In this document: piece by piece, positions 25,225-36,488 of the stretch
How positions within the stretch are numbered: the stretch's first letter is position 1
Layout: each line of letters starts with the position of its first letter
Notes under the pieces: generated by a model
The model's input: the letters and a program-made list of their open reading frames with translations, nothing else
What the model was told of the DNA's origin: nothing
The model's database searches: none
Source: Castor canadensis
Taxonomy: Eukaryota; Chordata; Mammalia; Rodentia; Castoridae
Assembly (NCBI RefSeq): GCF_047511655.1
Contig: NC_133390.1
Coordinates: forward strand, 161,360,583-161,424,582
Reading direction: 5' to 3'
Length of the DNA: 64,000 bases
Program-made: the position numbers and the translations under genes

Positions 25225-25370
25225 GTTTTTTGTTGTTTATTTCTCTTGATTGTAGCCCAGGCTGGTCTGGAACGTGCTCTGTAACCCAGACTGACCTTGA
25301 ACTTGCCACCCTCCTGCCTCAGCATCCTGAGTGCTTGGATGACCAGTGTGCACCACCCCAAATCCTGCTT
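25225..25370 (-). mobile_element. B1-like SINE (antisense)
   Basis: 'gtagcccaggctggtctgga', 'ccctcctgcctcagcatcct' and 'cagtgtgcaccacccc' mark an antisense B1 monomer. Confidence 0.75.
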
Positions 25371-25374
25371 CTCA

Positions 25375-25600
25375 TTTTTTTTTTCTTTTTTTGGAAGTAC
25401 TGGGGCTTGAACTCAGGGCTTCACACTTGCTAGGCAGGTGCTGTACTATTTGAGCCACACCTCCAGGCCATTTTGCTCTGGTTATTTTGGAGATGGGGTC
25501 TCCTGAATTATTTTCTCTGGACTGACCTTGAACCAAGATCCTCCTGGTCTCAGCCTCCCAAGTAGCTAGGATACAGGCATGAGCTGCTGGTACCCAGCTC
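25375..25600 (-). mobile_element. Composite B1 + ID-like SINE (antisense)
   Basis: A T-run, then 'ggggcttgaactcagggctt' (ID-like), then 'ggttattttggagatggggt' and antisense B1 ending 'gctggtacccagc'. The flanking 'tctcat' on both sides may be a short target duplication. Confidence 0.85.
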
Positions 25601-26106
25601 TCATGTGGTTTGATTTGCGTTTCCCTAGTGACTACTGACATCTGACATGGAGCATCTTCTCATGTGCTTGTTTGGCTATTTTAAGATCTTTGGAGGAATG
25701 TCTAGTCAGATCCTTTGCCCATTTGTGAATTACTGTTTTTGTTGTTTAGTTGTGAAAGTTATTATATATTCTGGATACTAGGCTCTTAGCAGATACATGA
25801 TTTTTCACGTATTTCCTCACACTCCATAGTTTTTTTTTTACTTTCTTGATAGTGTCCTTTGATTCACTTAAGTTTTAAATTTTCATGAATCCTAACTTTT
25901 CTGTTTTTAATTCTGCTTGTGCTGGGATGACATCTAAGTAAACATTGGCAAGTCCAAGTTCATGAAGATTTACTTCTACAGTGATGGAAAAAAAGATTTA
26001 CTTCTATGTTTCTTCTAAGATTTCATACTTTCAGCCTTTATATTTAGGTCTTTGACCCATTTTGAGTTAATTTTTGTACATGATAAGAGGTAAGAATCTA
26101 ACTTCA

Positions 26107-26196
26107 ACTGGCAGAGTGACCCAAGTGGTAGAGTGCCTGCCTAGCAAGAGTGGGGCCCTGAGTTCAAACTCCAGTGCAGCCACCACCAAAAAAATT
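26107..26196 (+). mobile_element. ID-like (tRNA-type) SINE monomer
   Basis: 'caagtggtagagtgcctgcc' (A box) and 'gagttcaaactccag' (B box) with an A-rich end. It lacks a B1 partner. Confidence 0.8.
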
Positions 26197-26216
26197 GTTA
26201 TCAGTTGTCCAGTACC

Positions 26217-27365
26217 ATTTTTATTTTATTTTTAATTGACATATAATAATTATACATATTTCTGGGGTATGGTGTGATATTTGGATACATGTATACAATG
26301 TGTAATGATCAAATCAGGGTAAATAGCATTTCCAAAACCCTTAAACATTTATCATTTATTTGTGTTGAAAACATTTAAAATCTCCAAGATCCATAATCAT
26401 CATTCTGCATCAGGAGACATTAAAAGTTACTGCTTCTATCCGACTCCACCCCTGTGCCTGTTCCCCATCCTCCATCCTTTCCTGGCTTTGGCAACCATGG
26501 TTCTACCCTCTACTTCCTTGAGACCAAACTATTTACCTTCCACATACAAATGAGATATGCAGTATTTGTCTTTCTGTACCCGACACATTTCATTTGACAC
26601 AGTGCCCTCCAGTCTCCTGTACATGTTGCTGCAAATTGCAAGATTTCATTGTTTTTATGGCTGAATGGTACTCCATCATGTATATATATGCCTTCCTTAT
26701 CCATTCTTCCATTGATGGATACCTAGGTTGATTCCATATCTTGGCTACTGTGAATAGTGCTACGATAAACACGGTGGCACAGATGCCTCTTTGTCTTACT
26801 GACTTTCCTTTCGATTCATATGCCCAGTGTTGGGGTTGCTGGATCATACATAGTCCTAGTTTCTGGAGAAATTTTTTCATAATGGTTGTACTGATTTTGT
26901 ATCTCCACCAGCAGTGTATGTGCTCCCCTTTTCTCCACATCCTTGCCAGCATTTTGTCCTTACTTTTTTTTATAATAGCCATTCTAACTGGACAAAATGG
27001 CACTTTCTTGTGGGTTTGATTTGTATCTCCCTGATGATTGGTGATGTTGAACAGTTTGCATCTCTTTTTTTTTTTTTGAGAACTATCTACTCAAACTATT
27101 TGCCAATTTTTAAGTTGGATTATATGTGTTTTGTTTTTTTATTGTTGACTTCCTTATATGTTCTGGATACTTTCTCCTGTTGGGTGAATAGTTCACAAAT
27201 ACTTTCTGTCATTCAACAGGCTATCTCTTTACTTTCTTGCTCATTTTCTTTGCAATGCAGAAGTTTCTTAGTTCCATGTTATCCCACTTGTCTTATTTTG
27301 CTTTTGTCTCCTGGTCCCAAAACCATTTGCTGATGAGGCAGTTCTTTTCCCTTGAGTGATTTTGG
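26217..27365 (-). mobile_element. L1M-type 3' part with ORF2 C-terminus, antisense
   Basis: It starts with the 3'UTR motif 'attgacatataataattata' and runs into ORF2. The minus strand has an open stretch at 26590-27003 (137 aa) that includes the typical ORF2 C-terminal signature MEEWIRKAYIYMMEYHSAIK. It is 5'-truncated relative to a full L1 and has no intact ORF2. It is better preserved than the L1 at 23.2 kb and so probably younger. Confidence 0.85.
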
Positions 27366-27554
27366 CACTCCTCTCAAAATCTTGAAAACTTGTAAATGTG
27401 AATTTAAAAGTTCATTTGAGTCATGGGTTATGATTTAACTCAGGATAATTAAGAAGATTTCTCTCAGGCTCAACATTTCATAAAATTATGGACAGGCCTG
27501 GTTTCCTGGTAGAATTGTGAGACTCAAGAGTATTTGTGAACTCGCACCAAACCT

Positions 27555-27884
27555 TTTTTTTTTTTTTTTTTTGCTATACTGGTGTTTGAACCTCGGGCTT
27601 CAATCTGGCTAGACAGACATACTACCGTTTGAGCCACTCCTTTTTGCTCTGGTTATTTTGGAGATAAGGTCTTGCCTTTTTCCCAGGTTGACCAGGATAT
27701 GATCCTTGGATTTTATGTCTCCGCCTATCACTGGGATGACAGGCACACGCCACCACACCCAGCATTTTTCCTTTGAGATGAGGTCTCACAAACTCCTGCC
27801 TGGGCTGGCCTGGAACCACGATCCTCCCAAATCTCAGCCTCTCAAGTAGCTAGGATTATGGGTGTGAGCCACCGGTGCCCGGCA
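27555..27884 (-). mobile_element. Trimeric SINE: ID-like + two B1 monomers (antisense)
   Basis: A T-run and antisense ID-like monomer ('ggtgtttgaacctcgggctt') are followed by two consecutive antisense B1 segments, the first ending 'ccaccacacccagc' and the second ending 'gccaccggtgcccggc'. At 330 nt it is longer than the usual ~215-nt composite. 'accaaac' occurs on both sides. Confidence 0.8.
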
Positions 27885-28395
27885 CACCAAACAAGTTTTT
27901 AAAAAGATCTTTGCCAACCTTCAGTAATCATCTAAATTTAAATATTGTAAAGTACACACCAATAATGAAAACAAGAAGGCTAGAAATGTTCCCTTCCACC
28001 CATGAAGGATTAACTACTATGGGAACTGCTCTCTATCATAAACAACTAGAAAAGTAAGCAAAATATAATATAAAGCAAATATTTCAGGCACAGGCAGTAG
28101 GCACACAGGACTCTGAGTCCTGGAAAGAAGGAAGATCACTATGATTGGCCCACCTTACTTTTTTAGGGCACTTGTCTGCAGCACACAGGGAACCAGAGGT
28201 TCCCAATAGTGCTGACTTGAGGCAGAGGTCAGTTTAGAAAGGCTGAGCTGGCTAGAATTTACAGGGAGAAACAAGAAAGGAAGTAGCTTTACAGAACCAG
28301 ACCTCAGGAAATCTGTAGAAGGTCCACTTGACCCTTATATGAGTTCCAATCGGTATGTGTGTTGGATGAAGCAATAGATTAAAGCATTTCAGAGC

Positions 28396-28609
28396 ACACC
28401 AGGTGTGGTGGTGCACTCCTGTAATCCAGCACTTAGGAGGCAGAGGCAGAAGAACTGCTGGTGTAAAACCAGCCTGGGATACACAATGAGACACTATCTC
28501 AAAAAAAAAAAAAAAAAAAAAAACAAGGGCTGGAATGTTGCTCAGTGGTAGAGTGCTCACGTAGCATGCTCGAGGCCTGGGTTTAATTCCCAGCACTACA
28601 AAAAAAAAA
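28396..28609 (+). mobile_element. B1 + classic ID SINE pair
   Basis: A B1 monomer ('ggtgtggtggtgcactcctg') with a 23-nt A-run is followed by an ID element of the 'gggctggaatgttgctcagt' / 'tttaattcccagcactac' type and a second A-run. The ID part is nearer to the general rodent ID than the other ID-like copies here. Confidence 0.85.
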
Positions 28610-29231
28610 AATTCTCAGGTAGTTGTGGTTTCCACAAGCCACAGGACATTGGGTAGAAGGTCAAAAAGTTCCTGCCTTTAAAGTGGGGCTAAATTACTCC
28701 TACTGAAAAGGCTGTACTCAGTCTCTCATATCAAAAAAGAAAAAAATTTAAAAAACCACTCTGTAGCATACTTCAAACTAATCTGTAAGAAACTTAACTG
28801 CATGCATCAGTATTACAAATACTTAAAGATATAAAGGAAAACATGAACATAATGAAGAAAGAATTATCTATCTAGATACACACATACATACATATATAAG
28901 TAGGTATATATGTATATATAAAATCCAAATAAAAATTTTAGAGGTGAAAAAATATAATATCTAAAATTAAGCCAAATGGAGTTGACAGCAGTTTGGGCAC
29001 TTGTTAAGCTCAGTGAAATTCAGAAATAGAAAATATTTCAAATGAAGACCAGAGAGAACAGACAAGAAAAGCAATGAAGAGCCCCATGGGACAATTCCAT
29101 GCATCAAATACCAGAAAGAGAGGAGAGAGGGAAAGACAGGAACACACTTGAAGAAATAATTACCATTCCCCCAGCTGGATGGAAACTATAGTGAGGCCCA
29201 AGAAGCTCAGTAAACCTAAAGAACAAACATG

Positions 29232-29320
29232 AGGACTGGAGGAGTGGCTCAAGTGGTAGAGTGCCTGCCTAGCATGTGCAAGACCCTGAGTTCAAATCCC
29301 AGTGCCACCAAAAACAAGAA
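29232..29320 (+). mobile_element. ID-like SINE monomer inside L1
   Basis: 'gtggctcaagtggtagagtg' and 'gagttcaaatcccagtgcc' with an A-rich end. Confidence 0.85.
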
Positions 29321-29510
29321 TAAACATGAAAGACAACACACACTAAGATCTGTCATAGTCAAATTACCAAACCAGTGCGTCTATGCAGAAGATTGACATC
29401 AAATTTCTCATCAGAAACTAGGTAATCCAAGACAGAATAGCATGAAATGTTACAAAGTGTCAATCTACAATTCAATGTTTAGCAAAAAAGTTCTTTCAAA
29501 AATGAAGGTG

Positions 29511-29597
29511 AGGACTGGAGGCATGGCTCAAGCAGTAAGAGGGACTGCCTAGCAAGTCCTGAATTCAAACCCTAGTACCGGAAACAAAAAAAAATAA
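29511..29597 (+). mobile_element. ID-like SINE monomer inside L1
   Basis: 'ggcatggctcaagcagtaag' and 'gaattcaaaccctagtac' with an A-run. The A box is slightly diverged. Confidence 0.8.
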
Positions 29598-29812
29598 AGA
29601 CTTTCTCATGGCAAAAAAAACTCTGAAAGAATTCATCATCACTACACCTGAACAATAAGACATTTTAAGGAAGTTTTTCAGACACAAGAAAAATGGTATC
29701 ATATGGCAACCTAGATCTAGATCATACAAAGGGGTGAAGAGCACTGAAAATGATAACTGTAGGTGGAAGGAGATGATTTTTCCTTATGTAAATCTCTTTA
29801 TAAGATCATTGA

Positions 29813-30140
29813 GTTGGCTGGGCACTGGTGGCTTATGCCTGTTGTAATCCTAGCTACTTGGGAGGCTGAGATGAGGAGGATTAAGGTTCTAGGCCAGCCT
29901 GGGCAAAAAAGTTCAGAAGACCCCACTTCAGTGGAAAAAAGTTGGGTGTAATGGTATACACCCATCATCCAGGTGACGTCAGAAAGTGTAAAATAGAATC
30001 TCCATGTAGGCTGGCTTGGGCAAAAAGCAAGACCTTATTTCCTCAATAACTGGAGGCATGGCTCAAGTGGTAGAGCACCTGCCCAGCAAGTATGAAGCCC
30101 TGAGTTCAAATCCAAGTACCACCAAAAACAAAAAAAAGAT
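29813..30140 (+). mobile_element. Trimeric SINE: two B1 segments + ID-like monomer
   Basis: A B1 monomer starting 'gggcactggtggcttatgcc' is followed by a second, diverged B1-like piece ('gttgggtgtaatggtataca') and then an ID-like monomer ('gtggtagagcacctgcccag', 'gagttcaaatcc') with an A-rich tail. The total is about 328 nt, like the antisense copy at 27555-27884. Confidence 0.8.
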
Positions 30141-30267
30141 ATTGAATTGACCATTTAAACCAAAAAAGCAAGAATGCATTTCAGGTTTATAAAGAGCAAG
30201 ATATGTGAAATGTATGACGACAATGCATAAAGGGCAAGGGAAGAAATGGAAGTGCACTATTAGGAGA

Positions 30268-30426
30268 TTTTTTTGTGTGTGTTAGGCAAGTGACTACTAA
30301 GCCATACCTCCAGACCTTGCATTTTTGAGATCAGGATTTCACTGCATAGCCCTGGCTGACCTCAAACCCACTGTCTTCCTGCCTCTGCCTCCCAAAAGCA
30401 CAAATGACATTTAACAGTACTGGCCA
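30268..30426 (-). mobile_element. Diverged B1/ID SINE (antisense)
   Basis: A decayed ID end ('taagccatacctccagacct') is followed by antisense B1 ('ccctggctgacctcaaaccc', 'cctgcctctgcctccc'). Confidence 0.65.
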
Positions 30427-31544
30427 TAAAACAAACTTCAGTAGACTCCAGAAGTGTCATAGAAAGTATGTTCTCTGACTACCAAGGAGTTAAATTATAT
30501 ATCAACACTGAAAAGGAAAATCCCCAAATACCTGGAAACCAAATAATACATAGATTAAAAAAGAAATCAAAAGGGAAACTAGTAAGTATTGTGAACCGAA
30601 TGAAAGTGAAAGCACAACACACTAAATTCTTGGAAGCATTCAGCAAATCAGGAATAGAGGACTTTTCCAACCTGCCAGACAGCATCAGCAGAGAATTCAC
30701 ACTTAGCCTCACACTCGATGGTGAAAGACTGAAAGCTTTCCCATTAATATCAGGAATGGGGCACAGATGTCTTCTCTCTCATTTTTATTCAGTTTTGCAC
30801 GGGACTTTCTTCTTAGGACACTTAGGCAGGGATAAAAGAAAAGGCATCAAAATTGAAAAGGAACAAGAAAAGTTGTTTGATGGTGACATGAGCTTGTATA
30901 TAGCAAATCCTCAGAAGTCCACTAACAGTCTGTTAGGACCAATAAACAAGTTCAGCAAGGTTCAGGGTAAAAGATGAATGCAGTATACAAAAATGTATAC
31001 TGAGCAATGAATAACCCAAAGGCAGAGTTAAGAAATTTCCACTTGCAAAGCATGAAAAGTAAATAATTAGGAATAAAACAACAATGGAAGTACAAAACAT
31101 ATTCTCTGGAAGTAAAAAAGAAATGCTGTTGAAAGAACAGAAGACCTGAACAAATGTAAAGATATCCCATTTTCATGGGTTGGAAGATAGTTTTAAGATG
31201 GGGGTACTTCCCAAAGTGATCTATAGATTCAATGAAGTCCTTACGGAGATCCCAGCTGGCTTTTTTTTTTTTTGGTAGAAATCGACAGGCAAATCCTAAA
31301 ATTCACATGGAAATTGTCAAATAATCTTGAGAAAGAAAAATTACGTTGGAGGATTCACACTCCCCACTTCAGAACTTCAGAGCTACAGTAATCAAGGCTG
31401 GTGCTGTTGGGGAGGGAGTTGAGGGGGAGAGAGGTTGGGGGCAATGCACTACTGTACAATATAAATATAATCAGAATTGTCACTATGCATCCTCCCCCCG
31501 TATAACGAATATATCCTATACAAAATTTATTAAAAAAGACACCA

Positions 31545-31676
31545 CTAGACCAAGAGCCCCGGGACTCAGCCTTTCAGAGACCCCTCCCATGTACCCAGGA
31601 GCTTCTCTGCTCTTTCCTTCTCTACTTAAATAAAACTGCTGTTTTGCTTAAAAAACAAAACAAAACAAAACAAAAA
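31545..31676 (+). mobile_element. Possible fossil LTR-derived 3' end with (CAAAA)n tail
   Basis: A CT-rich stretch with AATAAA at about 31629-31634 is followed by an A-rich (CAAAA)n tail at 31651-31676, inserted within L1 sequence. The composition recalls the R-U5 part of an endogenous retrovirus LTR copied into DNA with a poly(A) tail, but no family was fixed. Weak call. Confidence 0.25.
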
Positions 31677-31921
31677 AACTGGTGCCATTAAGAGGTTTGA
31701 CATACATCACCTAAGTAGAGTTCGGAGTCAGAAATGAATCCTCACTTTTATGTTCATTTGATCTGCAACACCAGGTCAATTGTGGACAAACAGTCTCTTC
31801 AACAAATGGTGCTGGAGCAACTGGATGTTGTACAGGAAAGAAGTTTGACCCCTTCATACCATGTACAAAAACTGACACAGAATAGGTCATAGAATGAAAT
31901 GTAAGAGCTAAAAATGTAAAA

Positions 31922-32007
31922 CTTTTTTTGTGGGACTGGGCTTTGAACTCAGGGCTACATGCTTGCAAAACAGGCACTCAACCACTTGAGCCACACCTCC
32001 AGTTCTA
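31922..32007 (-). mobile_element. ID-like SINE (antisense) inside L1
   Basis: A short T-run, then 'gggctttgaactcagggcta' and 'ccacttgagccacacctcca'. It splits the L1 ORF2 C-terminal remnant. Confidence 0.85.
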
Positions 32008-32139
32008 AATCTAAAACTCTTAGGAGACTATATGAATAAATCTGTGAACTTAGTTCAGGTAAAGTCTTTATAGAAAGCACCAAAGCCACAAGCAACAAAA
32101 GAAAAAAACAGGTAAGTCAGACTTCATCAAAATTAACAG

Positions 32140-32215
32140 CTATACGAGGGGGTAGGGGAAAAGTAGAGGGTGGGGGAAAGCGGGGAGAAATGACCCAAAC
32201 ATTGTATGCACTATA
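32140..32215 (+). mobile_element. Short L1 3'-tail fragment, sense
   Basis: A G-rich stretch ending 'aaatgacccaaacattgtat' is the sense version of the young L1 end seen antisense at 13095 and 24281. It directly follows the old L1. Confidence 0.5.
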
Positions 32216-32274
32216 GATTCTTCAATAGGTACCACAAAGACATTGAAGAGAAGCCCCACAACATCAGCAAATCA

Positions 32275-32445
32275 CTCCCCTACACAGGGTGGGACAGTTA
32301 CCGTGCTGGACATGTGCTCCCTTTTGTCCTCATCACAACTCAGTGATACCACAATAATCCCACTTGATAGAGTAGGTAACAGACCCAGAGAGGTCACGAC
32401 TTGCTCAGTGGAACTGGAATTCAACTCTGTGTCCCTCTTCCATCC
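32275..32445 (-). repeat. Probable MIR-type ancient SINE
   Basis: 'tgtcctcatcacaactcagt', 'gacccagagaggtcacgact' and 'gctcagtggaactggaattc' follow the antisense MIR order. Confidence 0.45.
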
Positions 32446-32797
32446 AGCTTTCTTTTTGTTACCCTACATTTCTTGTTGGAGAATGTTAGGACATGGAAAC
32501 CCCGCAGCCTCGTTTTGCACAAAGGGGAAACTGAGGTCCAAAGAAAGGAAATCCTTCTCCAAGTTCCCACAGCTGTGTCCTGCCTCCTGATTTATTGCTC
32601 TCTGTCATGGCAAACAAGAGGAAACACAGGCAGTAAAATCTGACTTATCTTGACTTTATCTAGAGTAGTTCACATAAACCGTCAGCTGTCCTAAAAGGAA
32701 TGATTTTATTGTTCTTAACGCTGTGAGGGAAGGAATATTGAGTAATAGAAAGGACATTCAGTTCCAAAAGTTGAAAGATGTGAATTTGAGAGCTGAT

Positions 32798-32887
32798 TTT
32801 GTTTGGTTTGGTTCGGTTTTGTGGTGTTGGGGATTGGAACCACGTATGCTAGGCAACTGCTCTACCGCCGAGCTACATCCCCAGCCC
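32798..32887 (-). mobile_element. Classic ID SINE (antisense)
   Basis: 'tggtgttggggattggaacc' and 'gccgagctacatccccagcc' are the reverse complement of the rodent ID element (tRNA-Ala-derived), with a T/G-rich tail. Confidence 0.85.
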
Positions 32888-33204
32888 AACTGACAGTCAT
32901 TAACCAACTCTGGGGCCTGGTGTACATCTGGTGGCCTTGCTGTGCCCCTCATTTGACATGAGAAGGCTGTGCTTTGCCCACCTCCCAGGACAAGATCAGA
33001 GAGTTCAGGGTGCTCTGAAGACAATGGAGTTGGACCAAGTGTAGAGATCAGTTTATGGTGGGAGGACTCGGCTGTGTGTGTGAGTAATTTAATGAATGGT
33101 TGCAGGTTGCTTATCATTTGTGGGCAAAAAGTGTTCAAGTGCTGGACATCCATGAAGGCCTGGCTTGTTTATGGAATGTGTCCTTTCCATAGCTTAGCAC
33201 AGGG

Positions 33205-33365
33205 ACCAGCAAACTTCCTTCTGCCTGCCTTTGTACAAAAAATTTAACTTCGTGTGTTTACATGTTGTCTATGGTTGCATTTACCCAACAACAGGGTTGA
33301 GTAGCTGTGATAGGCTGTACAACCCACCAAGTCTAAAATATTTTGTTAAGTGCATAGTACCTGTT
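33205..33365. mobile_element. hAT-like non-autonomous DNA transposon fragment
   Basis: It begins 'gaccagcaaacttccttctg', with internal 'ttgtctatggttgcattta' and 'gagtagctgtgata', then 'tctaaaatattttg'. This order is that of a common mammalian non-autonomous hAT-type element. Heavily diverged, one end missing. Confidence 0.45.
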
Positions 33366-33974
33366 GTCACCTCCAGGGAGGAGTCCCTTCCCCGCAAAGG
33401 CATCATAACTCCCGCCACTAGGAGCAGCAATCCTAGCATGTCCGGTCCCTATGTGGTGTATACTGGTAGAGTTACCAAGAAACATGACTCATGCAGACAC
33501 TGGACAGAACAGTGCTGTGTTCATATAGAGAAGAGAAAGTAACTCAGCTTCAATAATGAGCACTTGTCCCCAAGGAGACACTTGGCAGCGTGGCAATTTT
33601 ACAAGGGCCCTTTATAAGAAAGAGTCTGCTGATCGATCTCTGGCTTTAATGTAACAAGTACTTCAGACCAGCCGAGACCGTGGTGGCCTCTGCATTATTG
33701 GACTATTAATTACTGAGATCTCCATGTGTTTCCTAACATTCACTTTAGAAATCTCAGATGCTAAGGTTAGGTGGTTCTTACTCCCTGGCCCAGGGACCTA
33801 TTGTGTAATGGTGGCCTCTCAGAGATGCATCCGGGTGCAGAGCCAGGTTGGAATGCATTTAGTTTCCCTGGATAGGATCACAGTGACATTGCTACCCTGT
33901 AGGATTTATTTGCACTCCAATTAAATCAGATGAATCCACTCAGCATGCTGGAGGCTAAAGAAAAGAGCCCTGAA

Positions 33975-34275
33975 CTTGGAATCCAGTTGAAGTCCCAACT
34001 CTATCACTGCACAACTAGTGACTTTGGACAAAGCACATCTGGGCATGGGGCTGACTGATCAGGAAGACAAGGATTTCCAGATCTCCCTGGAAGCTTTCTC
34101 CCAAGGCTGGCATTAACAATAGTGTGGAGAACCACTTGGGTGTCCACTCCAGACACCAAGGGTCTGGGTTCAAGTTCCAATCTTGTCACTGGTATTTGGC
34201 CACGTGACTTCACTTCCCTGGATCTTGGTTTCATCGTCTGTCCACTGAAAATGATAAGAGGCTCTATCTTGGAGG
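33975..34275 (+). repeat. Two MIR-type fragments
   Basis: 'cccaactctatcactgcaca' with 'agtgactttggacaaagc' near 33990-34040, and 'gggttcaagttccaatcttg' with 'cttggtttcatcgtctgtcc' at 34155-34275. Both are MIR core motifs in the sense direction. Confidence 0.55.
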
Positions 34276-36488
34276 CTTACAAGGAGTGGAATTAATATTG
34301 CTCACACAAGCTGAGCAGTATATGTGCTATGGAAATACAAACTGTCTGCTGATATGGAATAGTCTGCCTACAAACTCTGGGGAGAGTGCGCCTGAGATGG
34401 GCCACATCTGTTCTCATCCTTTTCTCTGGAGACACTGGAGCAAGAACTGTGTCCTTTAAGGTCACAGCTGTTGTGAGAAGATGCTGAGGAGGGACATGGG
34501 CCAGTTGCAGGAGGTTGACCAGTCTTCCAAGGAGGAGCTGAAGGACGTGGCTGGAAGGATATGGCCTGGAGAAGAGGAAAGGTAAGTATGGTATGCTTGG
34601 TGGCTGTACTTGTGGCTGGGTGGGGAGAAGGGTAACAATGGTTCTTACCTGGATCATAAAAGTGAGTGCAGACCTGGAAGTTTCGGTGGGAAAGACTTGT
34701 GCCACCAAAGTGGGCTAACCCTTCTGACTGGGAGGCTATAAGAAGCTCCTCTAGTAGGGCAGAGAACTGAGAGGAAATCTGCAAGGTCCTTCCCAGATCC
34801 AATAGTCCACATTCTTCACGTTTTAGTTGACTTTGAGATGGGGCTACTGATAAGTGTGGTCAGAATAAAGCCATTGCTATTTTCAAGTTGGAAGTTTTCC
34901 AAGAACTCGATAAAAGGGTGACTACCCATATTTCCCAGGCTGCCTCCTGAGGAGGGGTTCAGTACCCTGACATTGCTGGAAGATCTGCTTTGCATTCTTC
35001 CCAGGGATGATGATGACAGTTCTGCAAGGTCAGGAGTCAGCTAGCCTGGCATGTCATGGAAGGGCAATTTGTCCAAGAGCTGTCATTGCTCAAAAATCCA
35101 AAGTGGGCCCTCCAAATTCGCTTTTTGATACTTGCCTTGGTTGCCTGTGAAACTTCAGAAGGACCATGTAGACATGGCCCCAGGTTTGCCAGGAACACAG
35201 TGGCGTCTGGACTTCATTATAGTGACTTGGAAGTCTGCGAAGTCATTCCCGGTGGTGGCTTTCTTATCTCTTCGGCCAAAACAATCATGGAGAGATGTGG
35301 TTATGAGGCAAAGCTTTGTAGGCTCTGGAATTGTGTTATATCTGTTATTTGTGGTTTCAGATAAGCTGCAGGGGCTCTCCCTCACCTCCACTGCCTACTT
35401 GACAGTAACGGGACAGACTGGTAGTGACCTCGCTGTCACTGTAGTTATCAACTAGAACCTGTGGGAACACTGAACTGGGAATAGAAGAGAGGCTGCATAT
35501 TCAAATGCCTGCAAGGACTGGGAATGCAGGGAAAGGAGGGAATTTCACTGGCTGGGAACAGGAGTGTGTGTGATTGTCTGAACAACCATACTCAGTTCAG
35601 CCAGGGGTCAACACACCAGACTATATTGGCAGACTGTCTGATTTTTTTTTTTCAGAGAAACTGGAAACCTGGATTTGCATGCAAAACAAATCTCAGTTTT
35701 TGGATCTTGGCCACTAACATAAACATTCTTAGTATGCTAGTTTGCCACTTTTTCACGAAGAGTTGCTCTCTGCTGAGGATCTGTGACAGGAGATTGCATA
35801 GTTCTGCGTGAGAAGCCCTTGTTCTGAGAACAGAACAGCAGAGCCTGAAGGCCCCTTCCATCCAGCCTGGGGATGAGGAGGCCCAGGCTCTGGTCATATC
35901 CCAGTCACTGATTCCCTGTGGAATCTGAGGAAGGTTCCTGTGCCATCATGCCTCAGTTTCCCCTTCTGGAATTGGTGTGGGACATCTCAGGCCCCAGCCA
36001 ACTCAAACAGTCTAGGACCTACTGGGAAGGAACCCAAAGTAGAGTTTTTAAAAGCAGAGCTGTCCTTAATTTGGGCTAAAACCTCTGTTTTCTAAATTGG
36101 TTATGCTTCTTCAGGTGGTTCCAAAAGTTAGAAAAGAATTTAGCAGAAAGGAGGTTTTGCCAGCAGCTTGCAGAATCTTTGGCCAAAGACTTAGGGCTGA
36201 CAATGTGTTAGCCTTTATCAAATGCCACTGGTGTGACAGAAGGGAGGGTTATGACAGATGGAAAATGGCAAGTGAGGGGTCACAACATGGCCTGGTTTCT
36301 TATCTCTGTTCTCACTGGCTCTGCAGCCCAAGTGATCCTTTCTTGTAGTGAAGCCTGTTTCCTCTTCAGAGGAAACCCCCTTTGAGTACTGGAGTTCTGT
36401 GATTCTAAAGGATTTATATTTTCCTACTCGTAGCTATATCTTCTGCACAAGGACTGTAGTTCTTAAGTAGAATTTAATACCCATGTTT
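34276..36488. other. Intergenic DNA, mostly unassigned
   Basis: I recognise no element except a MIR-like tail at about 35885-35985 ('catgcctcagtttccccttc'). Overlapping open frames on both strands near 34292-34802 and 35056-35455 have no recognisable domain and no splice or start context. Confidence 0.45.

Larger units (their letters stand above)
23225..26106 (-). mobile_element. Old L1 (L1M-type), antisense, with nested insertions
   Basis: Old antisense L1 sequence appears in blocks at about 23225-23750, 24453-24610, around 24750-24800 and 25600-26106. Landmarks are the 3'UTR-like 'accattctcaagtatacatt', then 'gggttccagcttctccacat', 'attatatattctggatacta' and 'cattttgagttaatttttgt'. Between the blocks lie LTR fossils, an L1 tail, a B1 and a composite SINE. 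Some blocks may come from more than one original L1. No ORF2 remains open. Confidence 0.75.
28620..32130 (+). mobile_element. Old L1 (L1M-type), sense strand, ORF2 remnants, interrupted
   Basis: Sense-strand L1 sequence runs in blocks. The 28.6-29.8 kb part resembles the 5'/ORF1-side region. A 169-aa open stretch at 30468-30977 resembles the ORF2 reverse transcriptase: its 'LDGERLKAFPLISG' matches the L1 'NGERLKAFPLRSG' type motif. The catalytic FADDM motif appears as FDGDM. Blocks at 31190-31420 and 31690-32130 continue into ORF2's C-terminal region ('gtctcttcaacaaatggtgc'). Several SINEs interrupt it. It has no complete ORF. Confidence 0.8.

Noticed and set aside
34305-34335. 'gcagtatatgtgctatgg' resembling part of a U6 snRNA end
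   Set aside because: Only a short stretch fits and the neighbouring U6 bases are absent.
34292-34802. Two overlapping minus-strand frames of ~140 codons
   Set aside because: Different frames over the same bases, rich in Ser/Pro/Thr, with no motif; typical chance frames in GC-rich DNA.
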